Assembly: GCF_900099735.1 (NCBI RefSeq)
Contig: NZ_FNDT01000023.1
Coordinates: 1-38,548 of the forward strand
Direction of reading: 5' to 3'
Length of the DNA: 38,548 nucleotides
Source: Arthrobacter subterraneus
Lineage (GTDB): Bacteria; Actinomycetota; Actinomycetes; Actinomycetales; Micrococcaceae
This document shows positions 32,954-38,548 of the stretch, piece by piece (the first letter of the stretch is position 1; every line of letters begins with the position of its first letter). A program made the translations under genes and the position numbers. The notes beneath the pieces are model-generated. The model did not search any database. It was not told the DNA's origin and saw only the letters and a list, made by a program, of their open reading frames with translations.

Positions 32954-33585
32954 GTGTTGCTGGCATCCGGTCGCATAGGGTGGTTGCTATGCGACCGGGG
33001 GCCACACTCATCTTCCTAGACGCCAACGTGCTCTTCTCGAGAACCCTCCGCGACTGGTTTGCGCTAATTTCCAAGCGTTCAGGAGCCAACGGCATCGAGC
33101 TGCGTTGGAGTGAAGACGTGCTTGTGGAGTGGCTGTATAACTTGCGTCGGATGGCCCCTGGGAAGAACGATTCAGGCATAGGCGGCCTGCGGCGGAATCT
33201 TGAAGCTGCTTTCCCGAATGCCTTGGTCAGCGGGTATGTGGTCGGTCCGGAGTTACTCGAAGGTGGTGACGAATTCGACGCTCACGTGCTCGCCGCAGCC
33301 GATCACGGGTACGCGGATTACCTCGTCACGGACAATACGTCCGACTTCGCGCCCTTCAAGGACGCTTTCGGTTTTGAGATTTACAACTCCGACGAAATGC
33401 TCTGCCTCATTTTGGAACGCCGACTGGATGCGGTGAGGGGTGCGCTGCTCGATAATCTTGCCTACTGGTCCGGGAAATCGGACGCAAAAGACCTTGTAGA
33501 AGCGCTGATTGACGCCGGCGCTCCGCAGTTCGCGGACGGCATCAAACGGCTCCGGTCGGCTCTAGCCATGTCTGGCAAGTACTAG
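32950..33585 (+). CDS. PIN-domain protein, probable toxin ribonuclease
   Basis: A 211-residue protein. The PIN fold starts at IFLDANVLFSRTLRDW (about 20-36, catalytic Asp24), has DAHVLAAA (about 109-116) and ADYLVTDNTSDF (about 121-132) with the later acidic residues, all in family order. PIN toxins cut tRNA, rRNA or mRNA. The chain is longer than VapC toxins (about 130 residues), with an extra C-terminal helical part (about 150-211). The start is GTG 32950, coupled to the antitoxin; ATG 32989 is a possible shorter start. It lies 39 bp before hsdR. Confidence 0.82.
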   Translation: MSVAGIRSHRVVAMRPGATLIFLDANVLFSRTLRDWFALISKRSGANGIELRWSEDVLVEWLYNLRRMAPGKNDSGIGGLRRNLEAAFPNALVSGYVVGPELLEGGDEFDAHVLAAADHGYADYLVTDNTSDFAPFKDAFGFEIYNSDEMLCLILERRLDAVRGALLDNLAYWSGKSDAKDLVEALIDAGAPQFADGIKRLRSALAMSGKY

Positions 33586-33624
33586 GTCCGGTATCCTGCA
33601 CAAGGAATCAGCAAAGGGGCACTG

Positions 33625-36600
33625 ATGGGGGACGCAGCTCAGGTACAGAGCAACTTCGCATTCCTACACGCCGAATGGCCGGACATCGCCGCCGAGGCGC
33701 GTAACGCTGAACGCTTCGCCCGCATTGACCCGCGCACCTCGCTCCTCTACTGTCGCCGCACCCTCGAATTCACGCTGCAGTGGATCTTCACCGCGGATAC
33801 GTCGCTGAACCAGCCGTACAAAGACGACATCAACGGCATGCTCAACGAGCCCACCTTCAAGCGGTTGGCGGGCGAGCGCCTCCTCGACAAAATGCACGCC
33901 GTCCGGAAGATCTCCAACAAGGCTGTCCACACCAACGTTCCGGTCAGCGTCCAGATCTCCGAGACCATCCTGCGCGAGCTCTTCCAGACCTGCTTCTGGC
34001 TGGCTCACCACTACTCGCGCACGGAGGAAAACCGGCCACAACCCGGGCTGCAGTTCACCGCCGCCCTGCTCAACCCGCAGCACCGCACCATGCCCGCACC
34101 GCCGAAACCGGGCGCACCGAAGCCGGGTCCCGTCGTCGTCGTTCCCAAGACCGCGGAGCAAGTGGCGGCGCTCGCGAAGGAGTTGGAGGAACGCGACCGA
34201 AAACTCGCCGAAGCCGCCCAGCAGCAGGCGAGCCTCGAGGACGAGCTGAAGGACCTGCGGGAGCAGATCCAGCGCGTCACCCAGCAGCGCCGGCACGAGC
34301 CGGACCCCCACGACTACAACGAAGGCATCACCAGAACCGACCTGATCGACCCGCAGCTACAGTGGGCCGGCTGGGATGTGAACGCACCGGACGTGCGGGA
34401 GTTCGCGGTTGACACCATGCCCACCGCGGCAGGTCCCCTCACCGGTAAGGGCGCCGCAGACTACGTACTCTGGGGCGCCAACGGCCTGCCGCTCGCCGTC
34501 GTCGAAGCCAAGCGCACCAGCAAGGACCCGCACAACGGACGGCAACAGGCGCGGCTTTATGCTGACTGCCTTGAACGGCGTTTCGGGCAGCGGCCCATCA
34601 TCTACTTCACCAACGGATACCAGACCTATATCTGGGACGACGCCTTCTACTCCGAACGGAAGATCCAGGGCTTCCACACCCGCGATCAGCTGCAGCTCAT
34701 GGTGGACCGTCGCAGTACACGGAAGCCGCTTGCGGAAGCCATCATCGACAACGCGATCGTCGAGCGCGACTACCAGCACGCCGCCATCCGCGCGGTCACG
34801 CAGGCCTTCGAGAAGGACGCCGAGCGGCGGGCGCTGGTGGTCATGGCCACCGGAACCGGGAAAACGCGGACGGTCATTGCCCTGGCTGACCTGTTCATGA
34901 AGGCCAACTGGGTGAAGCGGGTCCTCTTCCTCGCCGATCGGGTTGCTCTGGTGGACCAGGCAGCGAAGGCGTTCAAGACCCACCTGCCCGGCTCAGCCCC
35001 GGAAATCCTCGGCCGGGACAAGGTCGCTGACAGCCGCATCCATCTGGCGACCTACCCCACCATGATGAACCTCATCGACGAAACGGTGGGAGACGGGAAG
35101 GTCAACCGCGAGCGCTACGGCATCGGGCACTACGACCTCATCATCGTGGACGAGGCCCACCGCTCGGTCTACCAGAAGTACAAGGCGATCTTCGACTACT
35201 TCGACTCGTTCCTCATCGGGCTCACGGCCACCCCGACCGACGACGTCGACCGCAACACCTTTGCCCTGTTCAACATCGAGGACAACGTTCCGACCTTTGC
35301 TTACGAGCTGAACCGCGCCATCGAAGAGGGCTGGCTGGTCCCGCCGCGCATCATGGAGGTGCCGCTCAAGTTCCCCTATGAGGGCATCCGCTATGAGGAC
35401 CTGAGCGAGCAGGAAAAGGACGAGTGGGACTCGCAGGAATGGGACGACGACGGCGAGATCCCCGACGAGGTGGACCGCGCCGTCGTCAATAAATGGCTCT
35501 TCAACCAGGACACGGTGGATAAGGCGCTGCAGGTGCTGATGGAGCGCGGGCACCGGGTCGCCGGCGGCGACCGGATCGGTAAAACCATCATCTTCGCCCG
35601 CAATAATGACCACGCCCGCTTCATCGAGCAGCGGTTCAACGCCAACTATCCGGCAGCTAGAGGCGAGATGGCACAGGTCATCACGTACGACGTGAACTAC
35701 GCCTCTACGCTGATCGAATCCTTCGGCCGGACCGAGGGGAAACCGGACATCGCCATCTCCGTGGACATGCTGGACACCGGAATAGATGTGCCTCAGGTGG
35801 TCAACCTGGTCTTCTTCAAGCTGGTGCGGTCCAAGACAAAGTTCTGGCAGATGGTCGGCCGCGGAACGCGCCTCTCCCCCGATCTGTACGGGCCGGACCA
35901 GCACAAGCAGGACTTCCTGATCTTCGACCTCTGCAGGAACGCCGAGTTCTTCAACGCCAGGCTCGCACTTTCTGATGGGCAGCTGGCGAAGCCGTTGGCG
36001 CAGCGCACCTTCATCACGCGGGTCCAGTTACTGCAGGCACTCCAGTCAGGCGAGTACGACGGCGACTACCTGGCGAATCTCCGCAAGTCTCTGCACGGAG
36101 TGGTGAAAGACCTCCCGCGGGAGAACTTCCGGGTACGGCCACGGCTTGAGCACGTGGACCGTTTTTCACGCCTTGAAAACTGGGGTCGGCTCGATCCGCA
36201 CGATGTCGAGGTGTTGGAATCCCAGTTGAGCGACCTCGCCACGATAACGGCGCCGCCCGACACGGAGGAAGCGAAGCGTTTCGACCAGCTCATGCTGACC
36301 GCACAGCTGGTCCTCCTCACGGAACCAGGCAGGCTCGGCCCCCTGCAGCGGAAGATCATGGAGATCGCCTCTGCCCTGCAGGATCAGCCGACCATCCCCG
36401 CGATTGCCGCCCAGCTGGGCTTCATCGAGGATGTGCTGAGTCCCCTCCATTGGGAGGCGGCCACCCCGTTGTGGCTGGAGGAAATCCGCCGCAAGCTCCG
36501 ATCGCTCGTTCACCTCATCGAGAAAAAACGGCGGAAAGTTGTCTACACCGACTTCGAGGACGTCCTCGGCGAGGTCCGTGAGGTGGGGCTTCCCGACGTC

Positions 36601-37080
36601 GTCGCGCCCGTCGATATGGCGCGATACAGCGAGAAGGTGCGCGTCTACCTCGCGGACAAGATGGACCACGCCACCATCCAGCGTCTCCGCCGGAACCGGC
36701 CGCTCACCGAGCTGGACCTGCAGGAGTTGGAGCGCCTACTGCTTGAAAGCGGCGCCGGCTCCCGGGAGGATCTCGACCGTGCTGCCTCCGAAGGTCTGGG
36801 CTACTTTGTCCGGTCCCTGGTCGGGTTGGAGCCGGATGCCGTGAAGGAAGCGATGGCCGAGTTCATCGCCGGTACTACCCTCACGGCGGCACAGCTCGAC
36901 TTCGTGAACATGATCGTCCAGCACCTCACACGGAACGGCGTGATGGAAGTGGGTCAGCTGTACGAGTCACCCTTCAACAGCCTCGCGCCCGCCGGTCCCG
37001 AGCAGCTATTCCGTGAAGAGGACCTTGATGCCCTCGACGGCGTGCTGCGGCAGTTCCGGGAGACGACGCGGGCGAGCTAA
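33625..37080 (+). CDS. hsdR: Type I restriction endonuclease/translocase subunit HsdR
   Basis: A 1151-residue ATP-dependent motor nuclease. Domains in order: DUF4145 (about 10-130), a coiled-coil linker (about 185-230), the HSDR_N nuclease domain (about 235-360) with ADYVLW and VVEAKRT (about 291), the DEAD-type helicase with ATGTGKT (about 407-413) and DEAH (about 508-511), the helicase C-terminal half (about 640-790, SVDMLDTGIDVPQV and VGRGTR), and the EcoEI-type C-terminal domain that docks on the methylase (about 860-1140). All catalytic motifs are intact. The start is ATG 33625 behind AAGGGG. It completes the locus opened by hsdM and hsdS, but is separated from them by three other genes. 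Confidence 0.95.
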   Translation: MGDAAQVQSNFAFLHAEWPDIAAEARNAERFARIDPRTSLLYCRRTLEFTLQWIFTADTSLNQPYKDDINGMLNEPTFKRLAGERLLDKMHAVRKISNKAVHTNVPVSVQISETILRELFQTCFWLAHHYSRTEENRPQPGLQFTAALLNPQHRTMPAPPKPGAPKPGPVVVVPKTAEQVAALAKELEERDRKLAEAAQQQASLEDELKDLREQIQRVTQQRRHEPDPHDYNEGITRTDLIDPQLQWAGWDVNAPDVREFAVDTMPTAAGPLTGKGAADYVLWGANGLPLAVVEAKRTSKDPHNGRQQARLYADCLERRFGQRPIIYFTNGYQTYIWDDAFYSERKIQGFHTRDQLQLMVDRRSTRKPLAEAIIDNAIVERDYQHAAIRAVTQAFEKDAERRALVVMATGTGKTRTVIALADLFMKANWVKRVLFLADRVALVDQAAKAFKTHLPGSAPEILGRDKVADSRIHLATYPTMMNLIDETVGDGKVNRERYGIGHYDLIIVDEAHRSVYQKYKAIFDYFDSFLIGLTATPTDDVDRNTFALFNIEDNVPTFAYELNRAIEEGWLVPPRIMEVPLKFPYEGIRYEDLSEQEKDEWDSQEWDDDGEIPDEVDRAVVNKWLFNQDTVDKALQVLMERGHRVAGGDRIGKTIIFARNNDHARFIEQRFNANYPAARGEMAQVITYDVNYASTLIESFGRTEGKPDIAISVDMLDTGIDVPQVVNLVFFKLVRSKTKFWQMVGRGTRLSPDLYGPDQHKQDFLIFDLCRNAEFFNARLALSDGQLAKPLAQRTFITRVQLLQALQSGEYDGDYLANLRKSLHGVVKDLPRENFRVRPRLEHVDRFSRLENWGRLDPHDVEVLESQLSDLATITAPPDTEEAKRFDQLMLTAQLVLLTEPGRLGPLQRKIMEIASALQDQPTIPAIAAQLGFIEDVLSPLHWEAATPLWLEEIRRKLRSLVHLIEKKRRKVVYTDFEDVLGEVREVGLPDVVAPVDMARYSEKVRVYLADKMDHATIQRLRRNRPLTELDLQELERLLLESGAGSREDLDRAASEGLGYFVRSLVGLEPDAVKEAMAEFIAGTTLTAAQLDFVNMIVQHLTRNGVMEVGQLYESPFNSLAPAGPEQLFREEDLDALDGVLRQFRETTRAS

Positions 37081-37162
37081 CGGTCCAGCGGCTCCGCCAC
37101 TGAACTGACACAAGACACATGCGCGGCGCCCCGTCACTAACGTGCCGGTCCGGTCCAATCTG

Positions 37163-38101
37163 CTAGGCGTGATCGAGGGCGAACTGTGCTGTGCGGACGT
37201 CCGTAACAAGTACGTCAGCGAGTCCTGACTTAAGCACCGCTACCACCGCACGCTCCTTCCCCGGCCCCCCTCCTATCACTATTTTCTGAGGAATCTGCCT
37301 TAACTGTTTCGTTGAGATTCCGGTAATGCGGCCTTCAAATTCAACCAACTCCTTACCATCAGCACGGAGTAAAGTGGTGCCCACTTCTGCCACCACACCG
37401 GCTCGCATCAATCCCTCAAGCTCGCCCAGCAGACTAACTTGATCCGCAAGCAAGGAACTGTCGGGCCAACCTCCGATAGTCAACACAGCCATGTCCAGCT
37501 GCCCCATGCGGTGCAGGGATTGCTTCACAGCGGGCTGTGCAGCAATGACGCGGCCTGCAGCCGCGTTGGTTGCCACCATCGGCGCGTGAAGCGCATACAT
37601 TTTCCCACGCGCGATACTGCTCAGCGTCATGACCGCGCGCAGGCTCTCCCCCGCATCCGTGGTTGCCACACCGGTCAGTTGAACGACGTCGCAGGTGGGA
37701 ATTTCACGGATTTGTCCACACATTTCGATGATTGTTCGTCCTGGACCTAGTCCAACCACGTGGTCCTCTTCGATGAGTTCCATAAATAATTTGGCGGTAA
37801 CGGACGCCACGACGGCGCGCGTTTGCTCTGAATCGTATACCGGCGCCAACACGGCGAGAGCAGAAGATAACCCGAAACGCGTCGCTAATGCGCGCGACAG
37901 TCCCGGGTCGATCGGATCGTGCATCCGCGGGAGCACTTCGAAAAGCCCCTCTTCTCTGGCGCGCTGGACCATTCTGCCCACCGTAAAGCGTGAAATCCCC
38001 AGCTCCTCAGCGATGTCAACGGTGGAACGGTTGTGCTGTAAGTGCTGGAGCGCCGCATACACGTGGCGCACCTGATCTTCGATGGACAGTTTTTTGCTCA
38101 T
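37163..38101 (-). CDS. SorC-family sugar-binding transcriptional regulator
   Basis: A 312-residue regulator. The N-terminal helix-turn-helix (about 10-55, HLQHNRSTVDIAEELGISRFTVGRMVQRAREEGLF) is followed by the SorC sugar-binding domain (about 65-310) with DHVVGLGPGRTI, TGVATTD and GGGPGKERAVVAVLKSGLADVLVTD, the phosphosugar-isomerase-like fold that binds a sugar phosphate. It should control a sugar transport or catabolism operon, normally divergent; that place is now occupied by an ISL3 element. Base composition is slightly lower in GC than its neighbours. Confidence 0.9.
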   Translation of the reverse strand: MSKKLSIEDQVRHVYAALQHLQHNRSTVDIAEELGISRFTVGRMVQRAREEGLFEVLPRMHDPIDPGLSRALATRFGLSSALAVLAPVYDSEQTRAVVASVTAKLFMELIEEDHVVGLGPGRTIIEMCGQIREIPTCDVVQLTGVATTDAGESLRAVMTLSSIARGKMYALHAPMVATNAAAGRVIAAQPAVKQSLHRMGQLDMAVLTIGGWPDSSLLADQVSLLGELEGLMRAGVVAEVGTTLLRADGKELVEFEGRITGISTKQLRQIPQKIVIGGGPGKERAVVAVLKSGLADVLVTDVRTAQFALDHA

Positions 38102-38160
38102 GTGAGCATGCTACTCGCTCAGTCGAGAGGTGGTGATTAGGATTACATCAGTTTGGTCCC

Positions 38161-38219
38161 ATGACAGCGTCGACGACGACATCACTCGAGGGATCACCAA
38201 GCGAAAAGGAACGTTAAAT
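38161..38219 (+). other. Remnant 5' region of the gene divergent from the SorC regulator
   Basis: Between the regulator and the ISL3 end there is a GAAAAGGA element (38203-38210) followed at good spacing by ATG 38218-38220, which runs straight into the transposon end and stops after five codons. An earlier ATG at 38161 opens an 18-codon frame to TAA 38215-38217. Either reading looks like the control region and start of a gene cut by the IS. The identity of the gene is unknown. Confidence 0.45.
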
Positions 38220-38222
38220 GGC

Positions 38223-38548
38223 TCATCGTAATTGAGGGTGTAGCCGGGGTCTGAAGCCGCCTGATTCGAGCAGGCTGCGGACAATGTAGTTTGTGAGGTT
38301 CCGAAATCCCAGAGCTGAGCCGCGGAGGTGCTCGAGGCGACCGTTGATGGCCTCCGTGGGCCCGTTGCTGGTGCCGGGGCGGTCGAAGAACGCGAGGACG
38401 TCAGCGGCACGCTGCTTCAATGTCCGGCCGACCCGCCGGATCTCGATGAGTGCAGCCGGAACGCCGCTGGTGACCGAGCCGATCACGGCCTGCATCATCT
38501 GCTTCCCCCGTGTCTTATTCGGTTCCCGGTAGGCGGCGACGATCCGCT
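38223..38548 (-). CDS. ISL3-family transposase, C-terminal part (runs off window)
   Basis: The frame is open at the right edge (...RIVAAYREPNKTRGK) and ends at TGA 38225-38223. The motif FFDRPGTSNGPTEAINGRLEHLRGSALGFRNLTNYIVRSLLESGGFRP is the C-terminal signature of ISL3 transposases (DDE class). The element end is probably at 38220-38245, where GGCTCATCG starts the expected GG-type terminal repeat. The start codon and the other end lie outside the window. Confidence 0.92.
   Translation of the reverse strand, partial: RIVAAYREPNKTRGKQMMQAVIGSVTSGVPAALIEIRRVGRTLKQRAADVLAFFDRPGTSNGPTEAINGRLEHLRGSALGFRNLTNYIVRSLLESGGFRPRLHPQLR

Overview
The window is high-GC DNA with actinobacterial gene content: RpmJ and Zur-type logic, CsoR-family sulfur control, TerC behind a manganese riboswitch, and IS3, IS110 and ISL3 elements. 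Protein styles fit a Micrococcaceae (Arthrobacter-like) bacterium; this is judged from recognition, not from a search. No tRNA, rRNA or CRISPR array was seen. The window reads as accessory DNA in which at least four genes have been broken by insertions or rearrangements.

Region by region. (1) 1-1.6 kb: the 3' end of an IS3-family element has cut off the start of a small membrane protein gene; a GntR/HutC regulator follows. (2) 1.6-3.7 kb and 13.5-18.2 kb: a reactive-sulfur cluster with a DsrE-like protein, a Cys-rich small protein, two metallo-beta-lactamase/rhodanese fusions, two rhodaneses, a TauE/SafE exporter, a thioredoxin and a DUF302 protein. A CsoR-family repressor that keeps both cysteines but lacks the copper-binding His (CstR type) is encoded inside it. 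Five ATACCC-type palindromes lie in its two control regions, two of them between apparent -35 and -10 boxes. (3) 3.9-12.45 kb: a cation-transport block of about 8.5 kb (small membrane protein, frameshifted DUF1540 protein, TerC, two CNNM/CorC-like proteins, NhaA, CaCA exchanger). It sits between two complementary pieces of one broken MFS gene and so seems to have been inserted into the sulfur cluster.

(4) 18.15-19.56 kb: an IS110 element with a candidate bridge-RNA fold in its non-coding end. On its far side is a secreted Ig/Fn3-type protein gene that appears to have lost its last domain. (5) 21.3-23.3 kb: a LysR regulator and an EamA transporter, divergent across a perfect 11-bp palindrome. 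(6) 23.1-28.7 kb: a nickel/peptide/metallophore-type ABC importer, divergent from a tiny zinc-free L36 ribosomal protein gene and a [2Fe-2S] protein gene, with one Zur-like box between them. This suggests a zinc-starvation module.

(7) 28.8-37.1 kb: a complete type I restriction-modification locus (hsdM-hsdS ... hsdR) carrying an Mrr-like nuclease gene and a HTH/PIN toxin-antitoxin-like pair with its own promoter between hsdS and hsdR. (8) 37.2-38.5 kb: a SorC-family sugar-sensing regulator. The gene expected to be divergent from it is cut at its start by an ISL3-family element that runs off the window.
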